A program made the translations under genes and the position numbers. Shown here piece after piece: positions 11,182 to 23,100 of a stretch of DNA of 64,000 nucleotides. Each line of letters begins with the position of its first letter. Position 1 is the stretch's first letter. The stretch lies in the NCBI GenBank assembly GCA_033807695.1, contig CM066307.1, forward strand, positions 620,001 through 684,000, written 5' to 3'. Origin of the DNA: Daedaleopsis sinensis. Lineage: Eukaryota > Basidiomycota > Agaricomycetes > Polyporales > Polyporaceae. The notes below the pieces were generated by a model. It had not been told where the DNA came from and searched no databases. It saw only the letters and a program-made list of their open reading frames with translations.

Positions 11182-14100
11182 TCACGCGTGCCCACCCATG
11201 ACAGGCGGGGGCGGCTGCTGGTTGGGGTCGCCGTACGGATGCGGGCCGGGCGGGGGCATCATCATCGGGTACGGGACCGCGTGTTGCACTGCAGCAGAAG
11301 GACCGTCAGTCATCATGCGCTGGCCTGCGGGCACCAAGTGATAGAAGACGGGCGTACGTTGAGGGCTTTGGTGGTGGTAGTAGGGATGCGCGTGCGAGGG
11401 GATCGGGGTCGGCGGCATTGATGGACGGTGGCCCGCCCCGTTTGGTGGTGGAGGATAGCTGCCGGGCGGGGGCGGAGGGGGCATACCGTAGGCTTGAGGA
11501 GCTACAACGCAGGTTAGGCGTGTCCAAAACATGATCGTGCATACGGCGACGTACGAGGCATCTGACCCATGGGCGTAGGCGGGTACATCGCTAAGTGAGG
11601 GCCTGTATCGTGAGCGATGAAGGCAATGAAGGCAATGCAGAGAGGAAGACAACACGTACCATTTGGAGGAGGCATAGGGTAATGCATAGGCTGCATGTAC
11701 GGACTGGGCATATATCCAGCGGGCGGGGGACCCATTCCAGGCATCATCTGAGGGACCATCTGCGCCGTGCCATTAACAAACAACCTCCGCGTCTCGAGTT
11801 GGCGGAAGGCACGCACCTGACCAGGGTAACCATATGGAGGGTATGCGTAGACATAGCCTCCCCGAGCCGCCTGCGCAGCCGGATCCTCCTCGTACGTCGT
11901 CGGGGGCATCGGGGGCGGCGGCCCAGGAGGGGCCATGGGCGGCGACTGCTGCTGGGGTTGCGGGGCCGGGATAGGAGGGAACATCTGCATGTACCGCTTG
12001 CCGTTGTACGGCCACGTTGGGCCTGTATATATGCGGTCAATATGCGCATTACGTGTTGCTGCGGTAATCGACGCTGCAGCACGCACCGACTTGGGCGGCC
12101 TCGATGACCTTGTGATGCTTGAACGGGTTGAAGTCGTCTTTGACGTGGACAGGAGGCGCCTTCTTGATCACGCGCGTGCCGAAGAATGGGTTGGGCGGGC
12201 CTTGGGGCGACGCGTTCTCCGACTGCTTCCCGTTCGACGACGCCGAAGCAGACGGGGCGGCGGAACTGTTAGGGTTTGGAGAACCACCCTAACGTCAGGA
12301 AAGTCAGTCAATTGTCATCACGAAGAAGAAGCAACACAAACGGGGGAGAAGGCAGACGCCTTGACGTTTGGCCTGAAGGAAGACGCATTCACATTCAAGC
12401 GGTTCTGGGCGGTAGGCGACAGCGGGCTCGCCGCAGGCTTCGCAGTACCGTTCGCTGCGGCAGGGGCGGCAGCCTGGGATGCAGGGGCAGGCGAGGTACC
12501 AGTGGTAACGCGCTTGCCCTTGAAAGGAGGGATCGGCTGGATAAACATCGCAATCTTCTTTCCCGCGTCGCCGGGCTTGCTGGGGGCAGTCGTGGTCTTC
12601 TGCATGGCGCTACCTGTCCCAGACGCGGCCGCCGCCTTTGCGGCAGCAGCCCGAGTCGTCTCCGCACCCTTCGGCGCAGTAGGACGTGCGCCTGGAGCAG
12701 CGGCGATGGTGCTCGAGACACCAATCGAACGCGCGTGCGAATCTTCCGCGTCGCGCGTCGACTTCTCCTTGATCAAACGTTGCTTGTCCTCGTCTTTTGC
12801 GAGGATGGGTACGAGATCCTCCGGGATAGGCTTGTTGAGCTTGAACGACTTGGAGAAGCTGACCAAGTCCGAGAGGCGCTTGTCCATCTCGCTCTTCATG
12901 AGCGCCTGCTTCTTCTTCAGAAGCCGGTCCTTCTCAGTAGAGACAAAGTTCCTGAATGCCGGCACCGCATCGGCAGGTTGCTTGGCACCGCCAGAGTTGC
13001 TCGGAGCAGGCGACGGAACCTTGCTCGCCGAGGGCGTCGACGAGGTTGTCGCACTGGGGGCGACAGCAATCGCAGACCCGTCCGGACCATTCACGGCGAC
13101 TTTAGGAATGTCGGACTTGGCGGGAGGAGTAGTCACAGACCCCGGCTTGCGTGCGCCGGGAGGAACATACGCGTTTGCGCTACGTACGACAGCGCCGTAC
13201 CTATCCCAGCGATTAGCACAGCCACGGAGTACAACAGTTTTGTAACGCACTTGTCCTCCTCGTTCGTACCAGACGCATCAGTGGTCAAGTTCATGACACG
13301 CTCCTCCGCGATATGGACGTTAGTCGCCGTGGACTAACACATAGACAACACAGGATTGACATGATGCGCCGAGGACAGCATCATCAGAGGATGTGGCTTC
13401 GTAAGCTATTGTGGCTGAGGTCGACTGGATGGCACTCACGTTCATGATCTCGCTGGCAATCTGTGCAGCCTTCCGCTCCTTCTCCTTGAAGTCCGGAGCA
13501 TTCCTGTCCAGCTTGGTGGTGTACACATCCTCGTCGAAGTTCGCCTTGACACCAAAGAGCTGCTCGTTCGCAGCAAACTGATCCCACGAGCCGCCGGACG
13601 CGCCGGGGCCAAACGTCAGCTCGTCGACGTTGCGGGTGCCCGCCGCGCCGGTGGAGGGAGCGGAAGCGTTGGAATCAGACGCATCTGGCTTCCACGCCTG
13701 GAGCTCTCGCTCGCGACGGGCCGCGGTCTTGGAGATGTCGACGTCGGTCTTGAAGGCTGTGTAGATGCATTCCGACAGCGATTTTCGTCGCCAGAGGAAG
13801 GCCGCAACCGGTATGCGGTTTATCAAGAAGCACGTAGCACAGCCGTCAGCGTTCGCGCAAAAAGTGTGAGAAGGCAGAGGGGAGGGAAACGATACGCACA
13901 GTCAGCGCCGTTGGGGACCTTCGCGTCGGCGGGACCAGACGACCACTCGTGAATGTTGGTGGCTGCGATGAAGAACGTCTCGCGCAGGGGTGCACCGGGG
14001 TTAGTGACCTCCTTGACGTCCTTCAGCGTGACTCCGGTGGTGTCACCCTCTGCACTTGTTGACAGGACGACGCCCTCGAAGCGCACGTTAGTCTTGGTCG

Positions 14101-14578
14101 AAATCGTGACGGTCGTGCCCTGCGATGCACACATGCGAAGCCGTTAAGTCAGAAAATCGGCAAATCTATTGTCGCCCACCCGGGCCGTTGCGTCATAACT
14201 GCAGCCAAGGGATGGGCGGGGTGAGAGGGAAAGTAGGTTTACGCACTGTCAGACCGGAGATTTGGGAGAGGATGCGAGCGTGAGCGGGATCGGCTGCAGC
14301 AGAGCTGGGACGAGGAGCCCCATTGGCAAGAGGGGGGAAGGCGCCTGAGGGGCCTTGCTGGTTGCCGTTGGGAAGGCGTGCGTTGGCGGGGGCCGGGGAG
14401 AAAGTGGGGGACGCGCGCGGACCCGTCCAGGCAGGACGGCTGTTTGGGGGATGCAGAATACGTATGAGACGACACGGGGGATGTAGGAGGAGAGAGAATG
14501 AGAGGAAAGAGAGACGGACCGGGCAGCAGGGTCGGGGCCCTTCCTAGGCGGCTTTGACTGTCTGGCAGTGGTTGCCAT
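11182..14578 (-). CDS. PBP1: Ataxin-2 / Pbp1 homologue (Lsm, LsmAD, PAM2)
   Basis: Cytoplasmic RNA-binding regulator that interacts with poly(A)-binding protein and promotes stress-granule formation. Eleven exons (14578-14520, 14439-14247, 14119-13900, 13756-13440, 13333-13251, 13200-12342, 12288-12087, 12022-11817, 11759-11660, 11590-11555, 11501-11182) join with all phases matching to 864 residues. The Lsm fold follows ILSQISGLT and contains GTTVTISTKTNVRFEGVVL. The LsmAD region runs from SFKTDVDISKTAARRE to IMNSTATNVHIAEER. A PAM2 motif is present (RLNVNASSFRPN, matching L-N-x-x-A-x-x-F-x-P). The C-terminus is Pro/Gly/Met/Tyr-rich and ends PVMGGHA. Exon 10 is only 36 nt. The start ATG precedes ATTARQSKPPRKG. 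Confidence 0.93.
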
Positions 14579-15457
14579 GTGCAAGACTGAATGGTTGAGT
14601 TATAGATGAAAGAAAGAAGGAGAAAGCAGAGAAGCAGGAAGAAGCGGGCGTCGAAGAGGAGGGAGGGAGCTGGGCGATAACAGCGGCAGAGAAAGCCAAG
14701 GATGAAGTAGAGCTCGGGAGGGAAGACGGGCTGCTGGATGTGCAGGCGGCGTGCTCGGCGGCGTGCTCAGCGGCGCGTGTGCGTCGGACGGCGACGGGCT
14801 GTCGGGAGACAGTGAGGAGGGCGGAGGAGAGAGAGGAGAGAGACGGGAGCACAGGCGAGTCGAAAGTCGACCCTCGTCTCCGTCCACAATTCTAACGAAT
14901 GAACATGCCCGGACCCCGGAACCCCTCCCGGCCAATGCCCCCGCCGCGCCCTCCTCTCCTCCCGCCCCCGCTGCCTCTCCAGCTCTCCCAGACCGACTGC
15001 ACAGCACATGCACACACAGCTCGAGCCACGCCGCCCGTCGTCCGAGCCAGCTGCTCGACAGGGTGGTCCGTGCACCGCTGCCATCTCATAACACACCTGC
15101 TCCCGGGGTCCTCCCAGCGCGTGTTGCCATTCCAGACTTTGCCTCTTCCTCCCTCCAGCGCCCATATCCCCCGTGCTCTCCAGATTCTGCGCTCCTCTCA
15201 GCTCCCTGCAGCAGCACGCCGCGCACAGTGCAGCCACCGTCGTGGCCGACACGCGCAGGTCCGTGCGCAGCCATTAATCTGGGGGCTTTGTGGCGCCGGC
15301 CAACACGCCTGCCCCGCAGCGGCATCTTGCGATCGGTCGCCTCCGGAGTCCGCGCCTTGACTTTCCCAGCAAACATCCGTCTACCAGCTCTCATATCCCC
15401 GTGCGTCGCCAGTTGTGCGTTGTGAGAGTCAAAGTACGAGAGCCTTCTGATCCCCAG
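14579..15457. other. Intergenic, upstream of PBP1
   Basis: Low-complexity, GC-skewed sequence probably containing the PBP1 5' region. All open frames here look like compositional artefacts. Confidence 0.4.
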
Positions 15458-15907
15458 ATGTCGCAGTGCCCGACACCTCGCGATCCTAACAGTCAGGCAA
15501 TGTTGGCCTTCTTCCAACATGCACCGCAAGCACCGCTTTCTACGTGCGCGTCGCCCGCGACTTACAGTCTTGTCAAATCAAAACTCGTTGGGATACGTCG
15601 AGACCACCAACACCTTGTCTCTTCGCCTCACTCTCTCACCCACCTCGCCGCTCCGTGCACGGGCCAACAAGCAGCACAGGCAGCGCAGCCCGCGCGCAGA
15701 AACCGCCGGAAGACGGTGTTCCTCCAGGTGGCATTGGAAAGCGTGCGGAACTGTGTTACAGTAAGTATACACGCACGATCCCCCTCGAGCTTGATGGCCG
15801 CTTCTCGTGCCTCGCAGGGCCCGGTGATTGTACGCTTTCGAGCGCGCCTGAGAACCTCCAGCGCCTCACCGGCACCTCTCTCGACGAAGCGCAACTGGCA
15901 AGAAGGC
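15458..15907 (+). CDS. Possible small spliced gene, unrecognised; 3' end not resolved
   Basis: An ATG at 15458 opens a frame beginning MSQCPTPRDPNSQAM. With a GTCGAG donor near 15596 and an acceptor near 15681 it joins a frame reading KPPEDGVPPGGIGKRAE. After a good GTAAGT intron (about 15761-15817) it continues RPGDCTLSSAPENLQR and TGTSLDEAQLARRL. The joined frame has normal composition and no stops, which is why it is listed, but I recognise no domain. The first donor is weak. Downstream, to about 16400, several short Ser/Arg- and Gln-rich frames could be more exons, but I cannot order them. Treat as tentative. Confidence 0.35.
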
Positions 15908-16704
15908 TAGTACATATAGTTCGGACCGCATGCACGTTGGTCTCCTACGTGTCGTCGAGAAGATCCTCTTCTCGACGCGCCCCTGTGCACTATCGATACC
16001 GGTACCCTCCAACCTCCAACCTCGAGGCCGCAGGAGGAGCCAATAACTCAGCTGCAACATTTCCCGCATGGTCACGCAGTCGCAGTCGCAATCCCAAGGC
16101 GCTGCGCTCTTCTCCCGACAGAGCCGGTCGTCTGCGCATGCGTGTCCATGGACCCAGCACCGTTTCGTCGTCGTCTGCACAGTTGCGACAGGTTTGCAAA
16201 GGTTGTAACGTTGATTTCCGAGGAACCGACATACTACTTACGCCGCAAGAACGACCCCAAACGCACGAGCGCAATGCGAACACATAGGTCCGGCTCCTAT
16301 ACGTCAAACGGGAAAGTGCGATCCTCGTTTAGACGTTATGTAGATGACCGGACATCATCTACGGACTCTATCTCAATTACTCGTTTGGAGGCAAATAACG
16401 GCATAGTATAATGGGCTGCAACGCTCGTTACCCAGACTGTAGGCGATACACCATTCCCGTCACCAATATATCTTTCATGACGTCGAATAGCGTCGGTTTC
16501 AACAACATACATTGCACTAGAACACGATCTGCGACGTTAAACAACAATATCATAAAGAACTTAATGTAGTAGTCTGTTGTACGACACATTAATGCCAGTC
16601 ATGCATCATGTCCGAGACGACCACCAGAAGCAGTCGCCCTCGGAACTTTTCATTTCCCTCAGCCCCTACTAGTACTGTCTGACCGCCAACCCTCCCCAGC
16701 ACGG
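15908..16704. other. Unresolved stretch between tentative gene and the disordered protein gene
   Basis: Short open frames on the plus strand (for example one near 16148 beginning MDPAPFRRRL) might be exons of the preceding tentative gene. The last 300 bases are AT-richer and look like 3' flanks. No supported feature. Confidence 0.3.
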
Positions 16705-19413
16705 TCACCCAGCCTTCTCGAGCTCGCGCCCCATAGCGACGAGCACGCCCTGCTCGAGCGTCGTCTCCCACAGCGCGACCTTCGCGCGCTCCACCTCCGC
16801 CACGAGCCCCGCCCGCATCGCCCGCGCCCGCCCCAAGATCGCCTTCCTGTCCGGGGTCCCCGCAGACGCAGACGCGAACGCAGAAGCGACTCCCGCACCC
16901 ACGCAGGGAAGCGCCTTCGCTTTGCCCTTCGCACGTGCCGCGGGCGTGGATGCGGGTGCGGGTCCAGGTGCAAGTGCAAGTGCAAGTGCCGGCGCGAACG
17001 CCGGGGTGCCCGAGGCCAGGGCTTGAGCGGGCAGACCGACGTGCGCGGGTACAGCTTGTGGAAGCAGAGTGTCGCACGCCCTGGGACCGCCTAGCGGGGC
17101 CTCCATTGCGGACCCGTCTAGCGTCGCCTGCGGGGCGCCGGCAGAAGGAGAAGGAGGAGGAGAAGGAGCGGCCACATCCGCAGAGGCAATCTGCTGCAGG
17201 ACCACCTGTGTGTTCGCGTCCAGCATCGGCTGAGGCTGATCGTGCGCGGGAAGCGGCTGCAGATCAGGTCCAGGTTCGCACAGCGACAGCGTGGGGTCCG
17301 ATGGCGACGGTGTCCTTTCCGCATCCGCACCCGCACCGTCAACCCGAGCTACCGTGGCAGAGACGGAGCCGTCCGCTTTAGAGCCCGGAGGGGAAGAAGC
17401 GAGGCCAGCCGCAGCGGGAGCCGGTGCAGCGTCTGCGGGATGCGTCGCAGCGACATGTTCGCGGATGAGGGCGTCGACGTCGACGTCGATGTCCATCCCG
17501 GCCCACTGCTCCAGCAGCTTCATGTCCTGCTGCGACGGCACCTCCTGCGCGTCGGGGAACGCCCAGTCCCACGACGGAGTTGTGGGCCCGGCGTCCGCGG
17601 AGTCAGGGAGCGATGTGGCGGTAGCCGTGGGTGAGTCGACGAGCGAGGGCGTCGTCGACGACTCCTTGGCGGAGGAAGATGATGCGCCAACCGTAGGAGA
17701 CGTCGACGAGGGAGGGGTCGCATTGCCACCAGTGTTGACAGTGAGGTTGAGCAGAGAAGGGTCAACCAGATAGTCTGGGATTTGCGAATGATCCGGGTGG
17801 GCCATGAAGGACGTGTCAGTGGTGAATTCAGAGAAACTGGCTGGGGTAGTACACGAAACCGGCGAGTCGGCACTCGAGTCATTCGGACCTGGAGGTGGGA
17901 TTGCAGCGAGCATATCCAACCAGCTGTCGAACAGAGCCTGAGTGCTTTCTGGAGATGGTGTCGAAGTGAAACCCTTCGCCGTCGACGTCGCGTCTTCAGA
18001 CGCTGGATGATCCGAAGGCGTGGAGGGGTGTTGTTCCTGTTGCTGTTGTGCAGCGAGGAGAGATTCAACCAGGTGATCGAAGGCGGCAGAAGAAATTTGA
18101 GAGGGGTCTGAGTATGACTGGGGATCTCCAGAACATGGGGTATTGGACAGCGAAGCGGTTTGATTACTAGATGATGTGCTCGGACGCGGCGTGCTTGCTC
18201 CCGACGGCTGTCCTTCGCTAGTTCCGCCACGCGGCTGAACGGACTGAGCTCGCGATTGGGCAGCTGGGCCACGTTCCAACCCGTAGTACATCGTCTTGGG
18301 ACGGTAGTACTTGTTCACTGTAGGCTGTGGCCCATAATTGTACTGCTGATACCATGCTTTCGCCGCAGCCTTATGTGCCGCCCCTCGAACCAGTTGCACG
18401 AGATCAGCGAGAACCTGCTTCCCCCGTTCGCGTTCCCAAGTGGAACGATAGTTTTCCGGACCTTGACCCTCCTGGAAGGGATATGGCACATCCCAGTCTC
18501 CAGCGCCAGCAGGCACCTTATTCAGTCTGCGCCGCTTCAAGGGGGGTGCAGACATGCTCGTAGACGAGGAGCTGCCCGACGATTCGGGGCTCTGACTTCG
18601 ACTGTCGAACAACAAGGAGAGTGGAGCGAAGTTGGGAGGGGTAGGTGCAAGGGAAGGGGCTCCAGGGACGAGTAACCGGAGAAGAGAGACGACGACAGGA
18701 AAGACGTTCTTTTGCTGCAGAAGAGTACCGAGGATCTGCTCACTGGTCGGTCGCGGCAGCTGCGAGGACTCTGCCAACCCCGATCGCAAAGGCCGTTTGC
18801 CTATCGACGGCTGTTGCGGCTCGTCCTCCACGACGATGGGATTCTGGGCCGTAGTACCTCGGGTGTACCGTTGTTTGGAGAGATTGGCGGGGTTGACGCC
18901 ACCCACCATACCTGCAAGCCCAAGAAGAGCCTGCTGATTCCTGAAGAAGTTTGGGGGAGGAGGCTCGTCCAGGGGTGGAAGGGGAATGGGAGGTGGCGTT
19001 GGACGCGGCGTCGGGGACTTGGCCCTTGCCCTTTCCCTCTCTTTCCCTTTCCTTGACCTCTGCACGGGTTCTACACGAGACGGACCTGCGGAGTTCCTCC
19101 GGGCAGACGAACCGATAGATTGGAAGGGGATCCGAGATTGACTGGCGGGAGCAGTGGGCCGATGAGTCGGGAGGGAATGGTGGGATGAGGTGGATGCTCT
19201 TGCATTTAACGGCAAGGACGCTGGCGGGGTGACTGGTAGTTCAGCGACAAGGTGGGAACCAGGAAGTGCAAGAGTCCCCACGTTTTGTGCTGTACCGCTA
19301 GGGAAGGCTAGCGGCGATGGTGACCTACCTCTGGACGGCGATGGGGGAGGAGAGCCAAAGAGAGAGTCGTCATCGCCGTCGTGGTTGAGTCCTTCGTAGG
19401 GGGAATCCGACAT
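16705..19413 (-). CDS. Uncharacterised 902-residue Ser/Pro/Thr-rich protein, intronless
   Basis: A single uninterrupted frame of 902 residues starting MSDSPYEGLNHDGDDD. It is disordered over most of its length, with SP/TP steps, a basic patch PLKRRRLNK that could be a nuclear signal, a short more ordered block (PYPFQEGQGPENYRSTWERE, then LVQLVRGAAHKAAAKAWYQQ) and a predicted helix at the end (RARAMRAGLVAEVERAKVAL). No catalytic motif is visible. The lack of introns contrasts with nearly every neighbour. It is divergent from the Rho GEF (about 770 bp between starts). A nuclear or regulatory role is only a guess from composition. Confidence 0.75.
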   Translation of the reverse strand: MSDSPYEGLNHDGDDDSLFGSPPPSPSRGRSPSPLAFPSGTAQNVGTLALPGSHLVAELPVTPPASLPLNARASTSSHHSLPTHRPTAPASQSRIPFQSIGSSARRNSAGPSRVEPVQRSRKGKERERARAKSPTPRPTPPPIPLPPLDEPPPPNFFRNQQALLGLAGMVGGVNPANLSKQRYTRGTTAQNPIVVEDEPQQPSIGKRPLRSGLAESSQLPRPTSEQILGTLLQQKNVFPVVVSLLRLLVPGAPSLAPTPPNFAPLSLLFDSRSQSPESSGSSSSTSMSAPPLKRRRLNKVPAGAGDWDVPYPFQEGQGPENYRSTWERERGKQVLADLVQLVRGAAHKAAAKAWYQQYNYGPQPTVNKYYRPKTMYYGLERGPAAQSRAQSVQPRGGTSEGQPSGASTPRPSTSSSNQTASLSNTPCSGDPQSYSDPSQISSAAFDHLVESLLAAQQQQEQHPSTPSDHPASEDATSTAKGFTSTPSPESTQALFDSWLDMLAAIPPPGPNDSSADSPVSCTTPASFSEFTTDTSFMAHPDHSQIPDYLVDPSLLNLTVNTGGNATPPSSTSPTVGASSSSAKESSTTPSLVDSPTATATSLPDSADAGPTTPSWDWAFPDAQEVPSQQDMKLLEQWAGMDIDVDVDALIREHVAATHPADAAPAPAAAGLASSPPGSKADGSVSATVARVDGAGADAERTPSPSDPTLSLCEPGPDLQPLPAHDQPQPMLDANTQVVLQQIASADVAAPSPPPSPSAGAPQATLDGSAMEAPLGGPRACDTLLPQAVPAHVGLPAQALASGTPAFAPALALALAPGPAPASTPAARAKGKAKALPCVGAGVASAFASASAGTPDRKAILGRARAMRAGLVAEVERAKVALWETTLEQGVLVAMGRELEKAG

Positions 19414-20186
19414 AGCACTACGCGATTTTGCGAGTTAGAGATAAGTAGGAGAAGATGGGGATAATTGAGTGCAAGTACCTCGCTTGAGTGCTATCGATTT
19501 CTCAGGACCACGAGGAGAAGGGGAGGAGAGACGATCCAGTGTGAACCTACGAACTGAAACGCAAGCGACCGCTATTAGGCAAGCGTTGACAAAAAACTCG
19601 AGGTTGGAGGAGGAAGACTGGTGTAAAACTTGGGGAGTGATGGAACCAGGAAACAGCCGAAGCGGAGATAAGCGGAGTACGAAGAGCAGGGCTCGGCCGT
19701 GTCCTGCCGGGATACTCCGCCAGGACCATTCGATTCGACGCCGGACGGTGAACGCATCAACAACATGTATATATGTCCACGACACTTGCCTTTATTCACA
19801 TCTATTGCTCTTCCGAGTCTTCGGCGCAATAAACCTACCTATCCACCAGCTGGCGCGAGGTGCAGCCATGTTCTGAATCCGGAGAGCGTGTGATTGCCTT
19901 TTGAGAGGACCGGGGTTTCCATATTTGCGGCGTCGAGGCGAGGCGCAGGAGATTCGGTGAGTAGTCGTCGACGCCTTTTGAGTTTCTACCACCATCAAGC
20001 AGCATCAAGCTCGTTGGAAAGGTTGGGCGCACAGCTGCAGAATCAAGACAATCGTCATATTGTGCCTGAGTGGGATAGCCGGACCGAGGTGGGTTTTATG
20101 ACGTGCAAAGCAGGCGATGTGGGAGAGCTGAGGGCGAGAGGCGTCGGTCTCTCGTTTGCAGCGACATTCTCGTCTGTGGCTGATCC
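19414..20186. other. Divergent intergenic region (disordered protein / Rho GEF)
   Basis: Presumed bidirectional promoter region. No supported coding frame or obvious TATA box. Confidence 0.4.
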
Positions 20187-23100
20187 ATGGCACACCGTCC
20201 TCGTCCTCGACCGCACCTCCACATCCCCCCAGGCGCTGCCCCTCCCTCCAACCCGTCCCCCTCCGCCCACGACCCCCCACTGTCCCCCGTCAACCTCTGG
20301 GCAGATCGCCGACAACCAATATACTCCCCGTACACGCCATCCTCGCCCAGCTATCCCTCGTCTTCGCTCCCCGTCGCTCCCCAGCGGATCCACCTCGATG
20401 TGCCCGCTCGCCCCCCAAGCAGGGCTTCAAGCGCGTACGAGGTAGACACCGCTCGCCTCGCCTTCCCCGAGCCCCAGCTCTACCGCTCGTCCTCCCAGCG
20501 ATCCCAGCGATCCCCCTACCGCGCGACCAGCACCACCTTCAGCCACCGCACCAGCCGCAGCGAGTCCATCTTGTCCCCGGACAGCCTCCTCACCCCGACC
20601 CAGTTCTCCATAAGCGGCGAGTCGTCCAGGCCGCCGTCGTTCGAGAACACGCCAGAGGTGGGCACTTCCCTCTCCTTCTGCAGTCCTCCAGACCAACCCA
20701 TAGTGCTCAGTCAAGTATCAGGGATCTGTCGTCCGAGCTCTCTGACCTCACGTGTGTCCGCCTCTTCCTGCTCTGTGGCTGCGGCGCGCGTGCTGACTTC
20801 CGAATGTAGCATTGACTCAGAAGAAGGCCTCAGCAAGTTCCAGCGCGGTGAACTCGCCGATGCCGAGTCGGAGTGGCATCGTCTCGTGCCGCCAGAGGCC
20901 CGTGAAGTGCTCGAGAGAGGAGAAGTCCAACGACAATCCATTCTGTTCGAGATCATCAAGTCCGAGAAGGACTATGTCTCTGACTTGGAGTTGATTAGGG
21001 AGGTAAGTTTCCCATTCCATCATGTGTTCTGGGGCCTCAGAGCTTGGACGAAATCGGGAAAACGCGTATTCTGTATATCGAGCCGTATACACATGGGCTT
21101 GCAAGTAGGGAGTAGCACGGGTATACCCGTGACTACTTGAGGCATACCCGTACCCGTACCCGCGCAAACCCGTACCCGTGGACTACGGGTACGGGTTTGC
21201 GCGGGTACAGTCTCTCACGGGTACGGGTCTACACGGGTACGGGTATCCCGGCGGGTCTGTGTCGTACTACACGGTCGTAGTACATTCTATGTGGGCTCGT
21301 ACCATCTGTCGTGGCATCGCCCGCACCCCACCACCGCGGCTACCCAACAACAGATGGGTACGGTGCGGGCGATACCACGACAGAGGGGTACAAGACCAAC
21401 ATGATGGTGTAACTTGAGCGTATGGCTGGTGCCGACGATCGAGGTTACAGCCAGCACTGCATGTCGAGACTGTTTCGTTCGCCGAGGTCAACGTCGACGC
21501 TGCGTGAGCTGACGATGGGGTCCGTCAGCGGCGCATGCGGCCTGAGGTTCGATGCGCTTGAGCTTGATCCTGACGGCCGCTGTGTCTGTCTGTGTCTCCA
21601 TATAACCATCGTGTGGCCATGAGTGCTGGAGCCGGAGGTTTGCCAGTGAGTGAGAATAAGGATAAGGACAGTACGAGTGTATAAACGACTGACATCTTGG
21701 GGCCGACGGCGTTCAGTAAAACGTGTGGGTTTCCCGACGGGTCTACGGGTTTCCGCGGGTCGCCCACCTGCCAACCCGTACCCGTACCCGCGCGGGTTTG
21801 ACCCGTACCCCGCGTGGGTATACCCGTCCCGTGCTACTCCCTAAACGCAGCCGTTCTCCGAGTCCCCGCCGGCCGGCTCTCCTCACCGTCGACATCCTCC
21901 CTCTGTCCGCCACCTATCAGCACCTATCTCAGGCTCTGCTGTTTTTCCCTCTTCGCAAATCAGGCAAAGGCAGCAGATAAATGTGGCAGACAGGCGGCGG
22001 GCAGAGGCGGCGGGCAGAGTCTGCGCTCGGCAGATGCTCGTAGTGCGCCCGTCGTGTGCCTGGGGCTTGCAAGCCCATGTGTATACTCTACCTGTATCAT
22101 CGTCAAGCGTTTGACGGTCTCGAGGGTAGAGCACTGGCAGGCTACACAGGGCCTTTCTTACCCAAGCACATTCGAACACGGTTTGGTCGGGGAGGATAAA
22201 TGAATGGGTTAAGTGGCATCGCGACCGATTGCTACCGGCAGTTCAAGGCAGTATTTGCTGCAACATGAACTTAGATCGAGTTTCGAATCGCAAGACAGCG
22301 ATCCCGTCTCACAGAGTTTGCTCACAATCCCTTTGCCAGGTTTTCATCCTTCCCATGATGAACACCATGCCCATTCCACCAAACCGCGTCAAGGCCTTCA
22401 TCCGCGAAGTCTTCTATAATCTCGACGACATCCTGGCACACCACCAACGCATGTTAGCGGCGTTGTATTCTCGACAACGCGACCAATTCCCGCTAGTACA
22501 GAGCGTCGCTGACATCATCCTCGATAGTGCGCTCGCTCTCTTACCAACTCTCCCAAGGACCCGACATGCTCACATGCGCTCCAGACAGCCTGCTCTTCCG
22601 ACCGGACTACGAGGAGTATATCAAGCACTATCCAATATCGGAGATGCGCCACCGGTCCGAGATGCGTCGTAACTCCAAGTACCAGTACTTCGTGCAGCAG
22701 TGCTCACTCGACCCCCGCGTACGGAAACGCGACCTGATCACATTCATCTCGCGCCCCGTCACCCGGCTGCCGCGCTTGCAGCTCCTGCTAGAGAACGCGA
22801 AGAAGTACACGGAGCCGGATCACCCCGATATGGAGGCCATCCCGCTCATACTCGGCATTCTCAACGAGTTCATCAGGAGCACACAGCCGGGGATCGAGGC
22901 CGCGGAAGAGAAGGTGAAGTTCTGGAGCCTGTGCGAGACCCTGGTCTACCAGAAGGGCGAGATCATCGTGCGTCCGTCTTTAATGTGTTTACGGGCTTCT
23001 ATATGCTGACGGTGCGCAAGGATCTGGACCTGTACGACGACACACGGTCATTGCGGTACCAGGGTCCGCTTTCGCGGCGATATAGGTCGGATATGAACTT

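Noticed and set aside
11012..11341. Plus-strand Gly/Arg-rich frame near the 3' end of PBP1
   Set aside because: Antisense of the Pro/Met-rich PBP1 C-terminus; no motif or splice support.
21110..21260. ACCCGT runs as an internal telomere or subtelomere signal
   Set aside because: Fungal telomeres use TTAGGG; the repeats lie within a terminal-inverted-repeat element in an intron.
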